Shown here piece after piece: positions 46,730-55,974 of a stretch of DNA of 64,000 nt; position 1 is the first letter of the stretch; each line of letters begins with the position of its first letter. The stretch comes from an uncultured Acidimicrobiales bacterium (GTDB lineage: Bacteria > Actinomycetota > Acidimicrobiia > Acidimicrobiales > SZUA-35), in the NCBI GenBank assembly GCA_937922785.1, contig CALAJQ010000013.1, forward strand, positions 1 to 64,000. The letters run 5' to 3'. The notes beneath the pieces are model-generated. The model worked only from the letters and a program-made list of their open reading frames with translations, did not search any database and had not been told where the DNA came from. The position numbers were made by a program, and so were the translations under genes.

Positions 46730-47894
46730 CGGGCCCAATAATTATTGAGCCGTTGTGGCCGCCGAAGCCAAGGCTATTGGACATGCTAGGTCCGGGTTCC
46801 CACGGGCGAGCTTCGCCATAAACGAGGTCGATCTTTGGGATTTCTGGATCGAGCGATTTAGTGCCGGCCGTTGGCGGAATGAGCTTGTGTTCCATTGCGA
46901 GCACGGTCGCTACTGCCTCAAGTGCCCCTGCGGCGCCTAGTGAGTGGCCGGTTACACCTTTGATGGACGTAACGGCCGGGCCGGGCTCACCGAACAGAGT
47001 TGAGATAGCCATTGCCTCGGCCTCATCGTTCTTTGGAGTTGAGGTGCCGTGGGCGTTCACATGGACAATGTCAGACGGTACTAAGCCAGCCTCACTCATG
47101 GCGATTTCCATGCAGCGGATCGCACCAGCGCCGCCGGGTGAAGGGGCAGTGATGTGGTGAGCGTCAGCAGTGGAAGCTGCCCCAAGGATCTCGGCCAGGA
47201 TGTTGGCACCGCGGCCAACAGCTGTATCCCAGTCTTCGAGCACTAATATTCCGGCACCTTCGCCCATCATGAATCCGTCACGACGTGAATCGAATGGGAC
47301 AGATATTCCTGACGAACTCAGGGCAGTCATGTTGCCGAAGCCAGCCAAAGAAGTGGGGGTGAATGGAGCCTCGGCGCCGCCCGCTATCACAACATCACAA
47401 CGATTGTCAGCCACTAGGCGTGCTGCGTTACCAATTGAGTGAGTGCCGGCCGCACATGCTGTAACCGTGGCCTCACACGGACCTTGGAATCCGTGGCGCA
47501 TTGAGATACTCGCCGCAGCAGCATTCGGCATCATCATTGGGATAAGGAACGGTGAAACACGACGATCGCCCTTTTCGTGACGCGTCACAATTTGGGTTTC
47601 GTTGGTGCCAATGCCACCAATGCCGGTTCCCACCAGGGTTCCGATACGAGCTGGGTCTGCGCTGAGTTCGCCAGCCTGAGCTAACGCCTCAGCTGCGGCC
47701 CCCAATGCGTATTGGCTGAACGGATCAGACCGTCGAGCCTCCTTGGGGTTGTCGAACAGTGGCGCTGGATCCCAGTTTGGAACCCTCCGTTCCCCGTCTG
47801 GGGCGGGGGAGAGCAAGCCATTCCAAAACGCTTCCCTCCCCACCCCGCAAGGGGCGACGACACCTATACCGGTAACCGCAACCCGACGTGCCAT
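46722..47894 (-). CDS. fabF: Beta-ketoacyl-ACP synthase II FabF
   Basis: Condensing enzyme for fatty-acid elongation, 390 aa. Nucleophile Cys147 in ATVTACAAGTHSIGNA and the two histidines in VNAHGTSTPKND and KGVTGHSLGAAGALEA are in place. Slightly shorter than the usual 410. The start codon overlaps the acpP stop by 1 nt (TAATG). Last gene of the minus-strand fab operon. Confidence 0.96.
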   Translation of the reverse strand: MARRVAVTGIGVVAPCGVGREAFWNGLLSPAPDGERRVPNWDPAPLFDNPKEARRSDPFSQYALGAAAEALAQAGELSADPARIGTLVGTGIGGIGTNETQIVTRHEKGDRRVSPFLIPMMMPNAAAASISMRHGFQGPCEATVTACAAGTHSIGNAARLVADNRCDVVIAGGAEAPFTPTSLAGFGNMTALSSSGISVPFDSRRDGFMMGEGAGILVLEDWDTAVGRGANILAEILGAASTADAHHITAPSPGGAGAIRCMEIAMSEAGLVPSDIVHVNAHGTSTPKNDEAEAMAISTLFGEPGPAVTSIKGVTGHSLGAAGALEAVATVLAMEHKLIPPTAGTKSLDPEIPKIDLVYGEARPWEPGPSMSNSLGFGGHNGSIIIGPAS

Positions 47895-48133
47895 TAGAGC
47901 TTGGTAACTACCAAGTCGTAGGCTCCGCCCGTTGTTTCAACGCCTTCGAGCTCTTCCTCTTCGACAGAAACGTCGAACTCTTCCTCAAGCGCCATAACGA
48001 ACTCGACGAGGTCGAGACTGTCAGCGTCGAGGTCTTCGGCGAACTTTGCTTCTTTGGTTACCTGTGCAGCTTCGACTGACAGGACCTCGACCGCACACTT
48101 TACGAAGCGGTCCCAGGTTGATTCTTCACTCAC
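47894..48133 (-). CDS. acpP: Acyl carrier protein
   Basis: 79 aa from the GTG at 48133, chosen because a strong GAGGAGG lies upstream at proper spacing; the frame open to 48187 includes that site and is not protein-like. The phosphopantetheine Ser is in DLDADSLDLVEFVM (Ser39). Acidic helices EEEFDVSVEEEELEGVETTG follow. It sits between fabG and fabF and overlaps fabF by 1 nt. Confidence 0.96.
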   Translation of the reverse strand: MSEESTWDRFVKCAVEVLSVEAAQVTKEAKFAEDLDADSLDLVEFVMALEEEFDVSVEEEELEGVETTGGAYDLVVTKL

Positions 48134-48201
48134 TTTGTTCCTCCTCGGAACGGTTACTGCACCCAACTGTTCGGTGCAAGATTTCACGATTCTAGTGCGG
48201 T

Positions 48202-48936
48202 TTAGCCGCCGCCCATGCCCAAACCGCCATCTACCGCGATTGTGGTTCCAGTTATGTAGCCTGCGGCTTCGCTGGCCAAGAAACCAACAGCTGCGGCAAC
48301 CTCTTCGGGTTGGCCAACTCGACCTAGTGGCACGGCGCCGACCATGGCCTCATGGGCTTTATCAGAGATTGCGCCGAGCATGTCTGTGTCGATCGGTCCC
48401 GGCGCCACAAGGTTCACAGTTATGTTTCTCGACGCGAACTCTCGGGCGAGGGATCTTCCAAGGCCAACCAGACCGGCCTTGGAGGCGGAGTAGTTAACTT
48501 GGCCAGCTTGGCCTACAGATCCAACTACTGATGCCATAAGGATGATGCGTCCCCATCGGGCCTTCATCATTGGCTTGACGCTGCGCTTTGCGATTCGCCA
48601 CGCGCCGGTCAGGTTTGCATCTAGAACCGTGGAGAAATCGTCTTCGCTCATGCGTAGCATCAAGCCGTCTTTGGTAATGCCAGCATTGGCAACCGCTATT
48701 TCGACTGGGCCAAGCTCGGCCTCGACTGCGGCAAAGGCTGCCTCCACGGAGTCGCCATCGGTTACGTCCAAATGCGTCCAGAAAAGCTCGCTTGGTAAAT
48801 CGTCGGGCTTGGTTCTGGAGGCAACTGCTACCCGACAGCCCTGACCTGCAAGCTCAAGCGCACATGCCAAGCCAATTCCTTTGGTGCCGCCGGTTACTAG
48901 CGCTACGCGCCCTTGAGGTTCAGCGTTATCGGTCAT
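48202..48936 (-). CDS. fabG: 3-oxoacyl-ACP reductase FabG
   Basis: Short-chain dehydrogenase, 244 aa. NADPH site TGGTKGIGLACALEL, NAGITKDGLML, Ser/Tyr/Lys triad in ASVVGSVGQAGQVNYSASKA, and the ending YITGTTIAVDGGLGMGGG. It lies between fabH and acpP, a position not occupied in the simpler fabD-fabH-acpP-fabF order of Streptomyces. About 68 nt separate it from acpP. Confidence 0.94.
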   Translation of the reverse strand: MTDNAEPQGRVALVTGGTKGIGLACALELAGQGCRVAVASRTKPDDLPSELFWTHLDVTDGDSVEAAFAAVEAELGPVEIAVANAGITKDGLMLRMSEDDFSTVLDANLTGAWRIAKRSVKPMMKARWGRIILMASVVGSVGQAGQVNYSASKAGLVGLGRSLAREFASRNITVNLVAPGPIDTDMLGAISDKAHEAMVGAVPLGRVGQPEEVAAAVGFLASEAAGYITGTTIAVDGGLGMGGG

Positions 48937-48937
48937 G

Positions 48938-49909
48938 TCAGAAGCCTGCTGTGTGAGTTGTGATTCCGTTCCAACGCAAGAGGACGCTGGCCCAGGTCAT
49001 ACCTGCGCCGAACCCCAACATAAGGACGTTGTCGCCGGTTTTGATTCTGTCTTGGCTTAGACCCCGATCAAGGCAAAGGGGGATGCTGGCTGCTGAGGTG
49101 TTGCCCGTCTCGTTTAGGACCATAAGCGTCTTGTCCATAGAGAATCCGAGCTTCTTCCAGGCAGATTCAACAATGCGCACGTTGGCCTGGTGAGGAACGA
49201 TGATGTCGACGTCGTCAACTGTCAGGCCGGCCATCTCAAGAGTCTTCATTGTTGATTGGCGCATGACCTTGACGGCCTGGCGGAAGACCTCTTTGCCATC
49301 CATGACCATCGTGTCATCGTGCTCTGAATACAGGATGTGAACGTACTTGCCGTTGGCGCCTAGATCCCAGCCCAAGATCTGGCCTTCGCCGGTCTCGTCG
49401 GCTTCAACCACTGCTGCACCTGCCCCGTTGGCAAACAGAATTCCTGTGCCACGGTCTGTGTAGTCGGTGATGCGTTCCATCGTGTCGGCCCCGATAACCA
49501 GGATCTTGGTAAGACCTTGCGCCAAGTATCCCTGAGCAACAGTTATTGCGTATGCGAAACCCGAACACACTGCCGCCACGTCGAAGGCCCCGCAATCGAG
49601 CCCTAGCTCGTGGGCGACGGCGGGAGCGGTGGCGGGCATGATGTAGTCAGGAGTTGTTGTGGCCACGATGAGTAGCTCGATCTCGAGCGGATCAACTCCG
49701 CTTTCATCGAGCGCTTTTTGGCCCGCCTCGATGGCTAACCCCGAGGTAGTTCCACCAATTCGCCTTTGCGAAATTCCAGTGCGCTCTCTGATCCACTCGT
49801 CTGAAGTGTCCATGAAAGCAGTGAGGTCTTCGTTAGTGATGACCTTTTCGGGAAGGGCAGCACCCATCCCAGTGATCTTCATGCCAATTCCAACACCTCG
49901 GTTGGTCAT
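48938..49909 (-). CDS. fabH: Beta-ketoacyl-ACP synthase III FabH
   Basis: Initiating condensing enzyme that joins acetyl- (or branched) CoA with malonyl-ACP. The ATG at 49909 overlaps the fabD stop (ATGA) and is preferred to the one at 49924. About 323 aa: MDTSDEWIRERTGI, Cys nucleophile in DVAAVCSGFAYAI, His in IVPHQANVRIVESA and Asn in LNETGNTSAAS. A FabG gene follows after 1 nt. Confidence 0.95.
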   Translation of the reverse strand: MTNRGVGIGMKITGMGAALPEKVITNEDLTAFMDTSDEWIRERTGISQRRIGGTTSGLAIEAGQKALDESGVDPLEIELLIVATTTPDYIMPATAPAVAHELGLDCGAFDVAAVCSGFAYAITVAQGYLAQGLTKILVIGADTMERITDYTDRGTGILFANGAGAAVVEADETGEGQILGWDLGANGKYVHILYSEHDDTMVMDGKEVFRQAVKVMRQSTMKTLEMAGLTVDDVDIIVPHQANVRIVESAWKKLGFSMDKTLMVLNETGNTSAASIPLCLDRGLSQDRIKTGDNVLMLGFGAGMTWASVLLRWNGITTHTAGF

Positions 49910-51090
49910 TGGGCTCGAAGCCAAGCGATTGGTTGCGATGTAGTTACGCGTTCGCCTTCAAGCGCCAACATCCCTTGGAACTGGCCTTCGAAAGCGGAGC
50001 GAACCTCATTTGCACCAACCGACCCCAGCAGGAAGCCTCGTGAAATGGCTGTCCCGGCCGAGATTTGTGCGGATTGAGAGAAGACACCGGTGGCCGGACT
50101 CACGATGAGCTTTTCGTTCGCATACAGGTGTTCGCCCTCGAGCCCGCTGCCTGAGTGGGACTCGCCAGCCAGGGTTTCGAGAAGCTGGTCAACTCCTGAC
50201 GGGGTGGAGACGCTTAGGAGCTTGGCCTCTTTGATTGTGCGCTTGGCCATGCCAGAAAGAACCGAACCGGGCCCCAGCTCTACAAAGACGGTTGCGCCCG
50301 CGTCGGAGAGCTCGTGGAGAATGTGACGCCAGCGAACTGGGGAGGTGAGCTGAGCGCCAAGCAAGGATGCCCATTCTTGTCCGTCAGAGTGCGGGGCGGC
50401 GTCAACGTTGGCATAAACAGGGCGGGACGGATTGCGCAGATCGACGTCTCGCAGTGCCTTGCGTAGTCGGTCTCGGGCCGGGGCCATAAGAGGAGTATGA
50501 AACGCTCCACCAACCTTCATCGAAAGCACCCGCTTTGCGCCCAGCTCCTTAGCTTTGGCGCTGGCTAGCTCTATTGCGTCGGGAGAGCCTGCAATGACTA
50601 CCTGACCTGATGCGTTGTAGTTCGCCACAAACACTTCGCCATCTGTACTTGAGCACGCTAGGGCTACCAATTCGTCGTCAAGGCCCAGAACAGCAGCCAT
50701 GGTGCCAGGTTCGGCGTCGGCCGCTGCCTGCATGGCGTTGCCACGTTCGGTAACAAGCCGCACTGCATCGGCGTAGTCGATTACGCCTGCGGCAGTAAGG
50801 GCGGAATATTCTCCGAGGCTGTGGCCAGCGTGGAAGGCAGGCTCGACCCCAGTCCGGACGACTGCGTCGAGAGCGACCATCGAGAGCACAAAGGTAGACA
50901 GCTGTGAATTGCGGGTTTCCTTTAGCTCTTCAGCGTCGGCCTCAAGAAGCAATTTTGCGACGTCTCTGCCTGACACGTCGGAAGCTTCAGTAACCAGTTC
51001 CCATGAAGGGTGGTCAACCCATGGGTCGCCCATTCCGGGCGCTTGGGATCCCTGGCCGGGAAACGTGAATGCGATCATCACATTGCTCAT
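49906..51090 (-). CDS. fabD: Malonyl-CoA:ACP transacylase FabD with C-terminal biotinyl/lipoyl-like domain
   Basis: The N-terminal about 305 residues are a complete FabD: FTFPGQGSQAPGMG, GHSLGEYSALTAAGV with Ser91, His198 in VGGAFHTPLM, and PVRWRHILHEL. A linker (about 306-322) is followed by about 70 extra residues ending in IVSPATGVFSQ, ISAGTAISRGFLLG, SAFEGQFQGMLALEGERVTT and SQPIAWLRAQ. The spacing of Gly, Val and Ile matches the barrel-sandwich hybrid fold of biotin/lipoyl carriers. The carrier lysine (MKM in biotin domains) is absent, since the hairpin is shortened to SVGANEV. First gene of the fab operon, coupled to fabH. The fusion is clear by eye but the fold is inferred from pattern. 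Confidence 0.9.
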   Translation of the reverse strand: MSNVMIAFTFPGQGSQAPGMGDPWVDHPSWELVTEASDVSGRDVAKLLLEADAEELKETRNSQLSTFVLSMVALDAVVRTGVEPAFHAGHSLGEYSALTAAGVIDYADAVRLVTERGNAMQAAADAEPGTMAAVLGLDDELVALACSSTDGEVFVANYNASGQVVIAGSPDAIELASAKAKELGAKRVLSMKVGGAFHTPLMAPARDRLRKALRDVDLRNPSRPVYANVDAAPHSDGQEWASLLGAQLTSPVRWRHILHELSDAGATVFVELGPGSVLSGMAKRTIKEAKLLSVSTPSGVDQLLETLAGESHSGSGLEGEHLYANEKLIVSPATGVFSQSAQISAGTAISRGFLLGSVGANEVRSAFEGQFQGMLALEGERVTTSQPIAWLRAQ

Positions 51091-51214
51091 TGTTAGGTTG
51101 GACCACCTTGGGACTTGTTCGGTTTCATTTAAGTCGGAAATTCTTTCAAATCCCAGTTACCGCGCGGTCATTTTGGTGAACCTAGGATCATGACCGGCTA
51201 GGATATTGAGTTCG

Positions 51215-51297
51215 GCCCGGGTGGCGGAATGGCAGACGCGGTGGATTCAAAATCCACTGTCCGAAAGGGCGTGTGGGTTCGACTCCCACCCCGGGCA
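51215..51297 (+). tRNA. tRNA-Leu (anticodon CAA)
   Basis: Cloverleaf can be drawn: acceptor 51215-51221 with 51290-51296, D-arm region TGGCGGAATGGCAGACGCG, anticodon stem GTGGA/TCCAC with loop TTCAAAA (anticodon CAA, codon UUG), a class-II long variable arm (TGTCCGAAAGGGCGT) and T-arm GTGGG-TTCGACT-CCCAC. Discriminator A at 51297. CCA is not encoded. Confidence 0.95.
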
Positions 51298-51360
51298 CCG
51301 AGATATGAATGCCGTTCCCCGACAACTAAAGGCTTGCCCGCCTTTGTGAGTCGGCCCAAG

Positions 51361-51678
51361 ATGAAAGTCAGCATGGGTCAACCCCGCAGTCGTAGTGCTA
51401 TTGAAAAGAAGCTGACCCAGGTGGGTTCGGAGCTTCAGATAGTGCGAGAACAGCTCCGGGTGATTGACGAACAGATGGCTCATTTTGCTGACGAGGCCGA
51501 AGAGCTTCGGCTTCGGGCTCTGGTTTCTGAGACACCGTTGGCTGCCAAAGAGCACAAGAATGCAGCGCGAACTGTAAACGGAGTCCAAAAAGACAAGGAC
51601 GCCAAGCTGGCCCGGCTCAGAAAGCTAGAAGAGAGTCAGGACCAGTTGCTGGACCGCCTGAACGAGGTTTTGTCATGA
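51361..51678 (+). CDS. Coiled-coil protein of unknown function upstream of pdtaR
   Basis: About 105 aa from the ATG at 51361 (51373 also possible). The upstream part of the open frame lies over the tRNA and is not real. Composition is highly charged with long heptads (ELQIVREQLRVIDEQMAHFA, AEELRLRALV, DAKLARLRKLEESQDQLLDR), predicted to be an extended helical coiled coil. The last codons overlap the pdtaR start by 4 nt, so it is probably cotranscribed with the regulator. No known domain recognised; a role linked to the regulator is inference. Confidence 0.72.
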   Translation: MKVSMGQPRSRSAIEKKLTQVGSELQIVREQLRVIDEQMAHFADEAEELRLRALVSETPLAAKEHKNAARTVNGVQKDKDAKLARLRKLEESQDQLLDRLNEVLS

Positions 51679-52256
51679 CTAAACCATTGCGAGTGGTGAT
51701 CGCCGAGGACGAGTCGCTTATCAGGCTTGACCTCGTGGAGACCTTGACTGAAGAGGGCTATGAGGTCGTCGGCCAGGCTGGTGATGGAGCGAAGGCGGTC
51801 GAGCTGGTTCGTGAACACCGCCCTGATGTGGCGGTGCTTGACATCAAGATGCCAGGCACCGATGGGCTTGAAGCGGCGCGCCTTATAGAAGCAGACAATC
51901 TATGTGCCGTTGTTGTCCTAACTGCCTTCTCTCAGGCCGAGTTGGTCACTGCTGCCTCTGAGGCTGGAGCCATGGCCTATGTGGTCAAGCCCTTTAATAG
52001 GAACGACCTCGTCCCGGCCATCGAATTGGCGGTGGCTCGCTTTGGAGACATGCGTGCTGCACGCGAAGTCAACGAAGATCTCGTCGAACGACTCGAAAGC
52101 CGCAAGGTGATTGACCGAGCAAAGGGTCAACTGATGGACCAACACAAAATGTCTGAGGCTGATGCGTTCAAATTTGTACGGTCCTCGGCAATGACGAACC
52201 GAACCTCTATGGGTGACATCGCCAAAGAGATTCTGGACGGGAAGTTGAAGCCCTAA
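51675..52256 (+). CDS. pdtaR: ANTAR-domain response regulator (PdtaR-like)
   Basis: Receiver domain (acidic EDE near 11-13, Asp56 in VAVLDIKMP, Lys in AYVVKPFNRN) joined to a C-terminal ANTAR RNA-binding domain (residues about 125-185: ESRKVIDRAKGQLMDQHKMS and EADAFKFVRSSAMTNRTSMG). 193 aa. ANTAR proteins act as antiterminators by binding paired hexaloop hairpins. The cognate kinase (PdtaS) is not in the window. polA follows with a 1-nt overlap (TAATG), as is common in actinobacteria. Confidence 0.94.
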   Translation: MTKPLRVVIAEDESLIRLDLVETLTEEGYEVVGQAGDGAKAVELVREHRPDVAVLDIKMPGTDGLEAARLIEADNLCAVVVLTAFSQAELVTAASEAGAMAYVVKPFNRNDLVPAIELAVARFGDMRAAREVNEDLVERLESRKVIDRAKGQLMDQHKMSEADAFKFVRSSAMTNRTSMGDIAKEILDGKLKP

Positions 52257-54907
52257 TGCCAACCCTGATGCTAATTGACGGCAACTCACTGACCTACAGA
52301 GCTTTCCACGCCCTCCCGCCTGATCTGGCAACTTCGTCTGGGCAGATTACGAACGCAGTTCTTGGATTCACTTCGATGCTCATCAACCTGGTGCGGGACC
52401 ACAAGCCAGACGGTATTGCGGTTGCCTTCGATCGTCCCGAACCCACCTTTCGTCACGAGCAGGTAACCACTTACAAGGCCAACCGCGACAAGGCGCCAGA
52501 TGTGCTTCGCGAACAGATGGGCCTAGTCCGCCAGGTTCTTGACGCCATAGGACTTCCGGCCATCGAGAAGCCGGGCTTTGAAGCTGACGACATCATCGCC
52601 ACGTTGGCAACTCAAGCAGCAGCACAAAAGATCACGACATTGGTGGTCACTGGAGACCGTGACAGCTACCAACTTGTATCCGATCCCTACATCAGGGTCA
52701 TCTATAACAAGCGCGGCGTAAGCGACTACGCCAACTACGACGAAGCAGGCATATTGGAGCGGACCGGCGTGCCGCCAGAAATGTACGTCCAGTACGCGGC
52801 AATGAGGGGCGACAACTCTGACAACTTGCCGGGAGTCCCTGGAGTTGGTGAAAAGACCGCAGCCAAACTGCTGATGAAGTACGGCGGCATCGACGGGATC
52901 TATGAACACGTCGAAGAGCAGACGCCAAAGCTGAAAGAGAACCTCAAAGCCAGCGAAGACCTTGTGCGCTTGAACATGATCGTCATGGACCTCATTCGAG
53001 ATATGGAGCTGGACCACACAGTCGACGAGCTGCTGGAAATGGAGCCTTACAACGCCGAGTCGGTGAAGGAGATATTTGACTTCCTTGAGTTCCGCACGAT
53101 GTGGGGACGCTTCCAGGAGGCCTTCGGCGGCGGCGACGGTGAGGAGCTTCCGGCGGCGGTTGAGGCCAAAGATCTCGAAGTCATTGAGGTCAAGATTACT
53201 GATTCAATTATCGACGAACTTTCGAAGTCGACTCAGCCAATTGGGGCTGCCGCTTCACTAGAGGGTTCCCATTTTGGTGGTCTTGCCATCGTTACCGACC
53301 CGGATGCGGGCGAGGTGGCCTATGTTCCGGCCTCAGACATTGCCAAAGTGTCTCAGTTGGTCGGACCAGATGGGCCAGGCCTTGCAGCGCATGATTCCAA
53401 ACCTCTGCTGCGGGCTCTATTGGATGCCGATGATGAGATTGAGGTCTATGTAACTCTCGACACTGCGTTGGCTGCCTACCTTCTGGACCCCGCGGGCGCT
53501 AGCTACCCGCTGGACCAGCTGCTGGTTTCTCGCACGGCTTGGCAGATGCCAGTAGATGAGGGCCCGCCGGAAGGCCAGCTCGACTTTGGCGAGAACCGAG
53601 TCACCCCGGCTACCGAAGCTTGCCGCGAGGCTTTGGCCGTTGCCCGCTTGACTCCACTGTTGCTGGCTTCGCTGGAAGAATCTGGCCTTACCGAGCTGAA
53701 CGAGACGGTTGAAGTTCCACTGGTACGCGTTCTGGCAAAGATGGAGCATGTCGGCGTTGGCGTCGATAGAGCCGAGCTGGAGCGGCTTAACGCCGAGATG
53801 GCAGGTGAAGTTGAAGGCTTACGCACTGCAATCTGTGAAGATGCTGGTGAAGAGTTCAACGTCAACTCAACTAAGAAGCTCCAGGAGATCCTGTTCGAAA
53901 AGCTTCAGCTGACGCCAGGCAAGAAGAACAAGTCAGGCTATTCGACCAACCAGGCGACGTTGGAGAAACTGGTTGGCGAGCATCCGATCATCGACAAGTT
54001 GCTGGCCTACCGCGAGGTCGAGAAGCTTCGTTCAACTTATGGCCAGTCGCTCTTGGCCTCGGTTGAATCCGATGACAGGATTCGAGCCACTTTCAACCAG
54101 ACGGTTGCGCGCACCGGCCGGCTTTCTAGTGAGAACCCTAATCTGCACAACATCCCGGTCCGTTCCGAACGAGGTCGAGCATTCCGCAAAGCGTTTGTCC
54201 CTGCCGTGGGCACCAGTTTCTTAGTTGCTGACTACAACCAGATTGAGCTGCGCTGCATTGCTCATCTTGCTAACGATCCGGGCATGGTTAGCGCCTTTAC
54301 CTCAGGCGAAGACATCCACCGATCCGTGGCGTCTCGCGTGTTTAGCGTGGAACCATCCGAGGTTGATTTCGAGCAGCGCTCTAAGGCCAAGATGGTCAGC
54401 TACGGGCTGGCCTATGGCATGGAGGCATATGGCCTCGGTCAACGGTTGGGCATTCCAACTCGAGAGGCCGCGGAGATTTTGGATGCGTTCTTTGAAGGGT
54501 TCCCGGCCATCCGTGACTACATGGACTCAACTGTCACAGAAGCCCGCAACCGTGGCTACACCGAAACCCTGTTCGGTCGGCGACGGTCTATCCCAGAGCT
54601 GATGAGTGACAACCGAAACGTTCGCCAAGCTGGTGAGCGTCAGGCAATGAACGCAGGAATCCAAGGCTTAGCTGCAGACATATTTAAGGTCGCCCTAGTG
54701 CGCTTAGACCAACGCCTCCGTGATGAAGCAATGGCAGCTCGGGTGGTGCTACAAGTTCACGACGAGGTCATTCTGGAGCTGCCAGCTGAAGAAAAGGACA
54801 AGTCAGAGGAGGTCGTCCTTGAAGAGCTGCGAAACGCATTCAAGCTCAACGTTCCTCTTGAGGTGAATCTAAGCTTTGGCGAAACTTGGGCCGACGCAAA
54901 AGACTGA
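52256..54907 (+). CDS. polA: DNA polymerase I
   Basis: 883 aa. The 5'-3' exonuclease/FEN domain occupies about 1-290 (MLIDGNSLTYRAFHAL, GFEADDIIATLA, VTGDRDSYQLV, GDNSDNLPGVPGVGEKTA). The polymerase domain is about 480-883 (RLSSENPNLHNIP, ADYNQIELRCIAHL motif A, RSKAKMVSYGLAYGM motif B, VVLQVHDEVILELP motif C). The central 3'-5' exonuclease fold is degenerate: motif I reads AAASLEGS rather than D-x-E, motif II reads HDSKPLLR, and the Tyr-x3-Asp third motif is gone, so no proofreading is expected, as in mycobacterial Pol I. ATG start overlaps the pdtaR stop. Confidence 0.97.
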   Translation: MPTLMLIDGNSLTYRAFHALPPDLATSSGQITNAVLGFTSMLINLVRDHKPDGIAVAFDRPEPTFRHEQVTTYKANRDKAPDVLREQMGLVRQVLDAIGLPAIEKPGFEADDIIATLATQAAAQKITTLVVTGDRDSYQLVSDPYIRVIYNKRGVSDYANYDEAGILERTGVPPEMYVQYAAMRGDNSDNLPGVPGVGEKTAAKLLMKYGGIDGIYEHVEEQTPKLKENLKASEDLVRLNMIVMDLIRDMELDHTVDELLEMEPYNAESVKEIFDFLEFRTMWGRFQEAFGGGDGEELPAAVEAKDLEVIEVKITDSIIDELSKSTQPIGAAASLEGSHFGGLAIVTDPDAGEVAYVPASDIAKVSQLVGPDGPGLAAHDSKPLLRALLDADDEIEVYVTLDTALAAYLLDPAGASYPLDQLLVSRTAWQMPVDEGPPEGQLDFGENRVTPATEACREALAVARLTPLLLASLEESGLTELNETVEVPLVRVLAKMEHVGVGVDRAELERLNAEMAGEVEGLRTAICEDAGEEFNVNSTKKLQEILFEKLQLTPGKKNKSGYSTNQATLEKLVGEHPIIDKLLAYREVEKLRSTYGQSLLASVESDDRIRATFNQTVARTGRLSSENPNLHNIPVRSERGRAFRKAFVPAVGTSFLVADYNQIELRCIAHLANDPGMVSAFTSGEDIHRSVASRVFSVEPSEVDFEQRSKAKMVSYGLAYGMEAYGLGQRLGIPTREAAEILDAFFEGFPAIRDYMDSTVTEARNRGYTETLFGRRRSIPELMSDNRNVRQAGERQAMNAGIQGLAADIFKVALVRLDQRLRDEAMAARVVLQVHDEVILELPAEEKDKSEEVVLEELRNAFKLNVPLEVNLSFGETWADAKD

Positions 54908-54996
54908 GCGACTAGTCACTGGGGGTTCAGTTTCCGGCCTGCGGAAAGAGCCGCTCGGCTAGAGACTGGGAAGCAAAAGACTTATAAGGTTCGGCT

Positions 54997-55974
54997 ATGC
55001 CCTTGATCGACAATCTTCAGTTCTCTAATTGGTCACCGAAGATCTTTGAGCAGCTGAACGCGGGTGGAGTTCACGCCGTCCACGCCACGATCGTTTACCA
55101 CGAGAACTTCAGGGAGATGGTCGCTCGAGTTGAAGAATGGAACTTGTGGTTCGAGCAGTTTCCAGAACTCATCTTCATGGGTCGAAATGGAGAAGACGTA
55201 AGGCGGGCCGAAGCCGAGAACAAGACAGCGATCTTCTTTGGATTCCAGAACCCTTCACCAATTGAAGATGACATCGGCTTGGTGGAGGTGTGTCACACCC
55301 TGGGTGCGCGCTTCATGCAGCTGACCTACAACAACCAGTCGCTTCTCGCCACAGGATGTTATGAAGATGTGGACAGCGGAGTGACCCGCTTTGGCAAACA
55401 GGTCATCGCCGAGATGAACAGAGTCGGGTTGGTCATCGATATGAGCCACTCCGCTGAGCGATCCACACTTGAGGCAATTGAGATTTCTGAGCGGCCGATT
55501 GCCATAACGCACGCAAATCCGGCCTGGTGGCACCCGGCGCTACGCAACAAATCTCACGAAGTCCTCACTGAGCTAACCCAAGCAGGCGGCATGCTCGGTT
55601 TCTCGCTTTATCCCCACCATCTGGCTGAGTCGAGCCAATGCACGCTGGAGAGTTTCTGTGAAATGGTGGCTGAAGCGGCAAGCCGCTACGGGATTGAGAA
55701 TCTAGGAATTGGCTCTGACCTTTGCCAAGACCAACCAGACAGTGTTGTCACCTGGATGCGTAATGGCCGCTGGACCAAAGTGATGGACTACGGCGAAGGC
55801 TCAGCGTCGGCTCCCGGGTTCCCAGACCAGCCCAGCTGGTTCGGCGACAGTCGCGACTTCAAAAACATTGCCGCAGGCTTGCTGGCTGTTGGGTTTAGCC
55901 AGGCTGATGCGGACGCCGTGATGGGAAACAACTGGCTTCGGTTCTACGACGAGTCCTTCGGGCCACAACAGTGA
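54997..55974 (+). CDS. Divergent M19-type (renal dipeptidase-like) protein with altered metal site
   Basis: TIM-barrel amidohydrolase-like protein, 325 aa. Recognisable M19 elements: GVHAVHATIVYHENFREMV, VIDMSHSAERSTLEAIE (His151), ITHANPAWWHPALRNKSH (His172, Arg183), and LGIGSDLCQDQP (Asp241). However, the N-terminal H-x-D metal pair is replaced by LIDNLQFSNW, and the bridging Glu is Gln84 (FFGFQNPSP). Two of the binuclear ligands are thus gone. The start is ATG 54997. The 3' end overlaps the next gene by 4 nt. It may be a hydrolase with a different metal use or an inactive partner; dipeptidase activity should not be assumed. Confidence 0.85.
   Translation: MPLIDNLQFSNWSPKIFEQLNAGGVHAVHATIVYHENFREMVARVEEWNLWFEQFPELIFMGRNGEDVRRAEAENKTAIFFGFQNPSPIEDDIGLVEVCHTLGARFMQLTYNNQSLLATGCYEDVDSGVTRFGKQVIAEMNRVGLVIDMSHSAERSTLEAIEISERPIAITHANPAWWHPALRNKSHEVLTELTQAGGMLGFSLYPHHLAESSQCTLESFCEMVAEAASRYGIENLGIGSDLCQDQPDSVVTWMRNGRWTKVMDYGEGSASAPGFPDQPSWFGDSRDFKNIAAGLLAVGFSQADADAVMGNNWLRFYDESFGPQQ

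Noticed and set aside
52256-54907. Proofreading-proficient DNA polymerase I
   Set aside because: The 3'-5' exonuclease acidic residues are missing in all three motifs, as is common in actinobacterial PolA.
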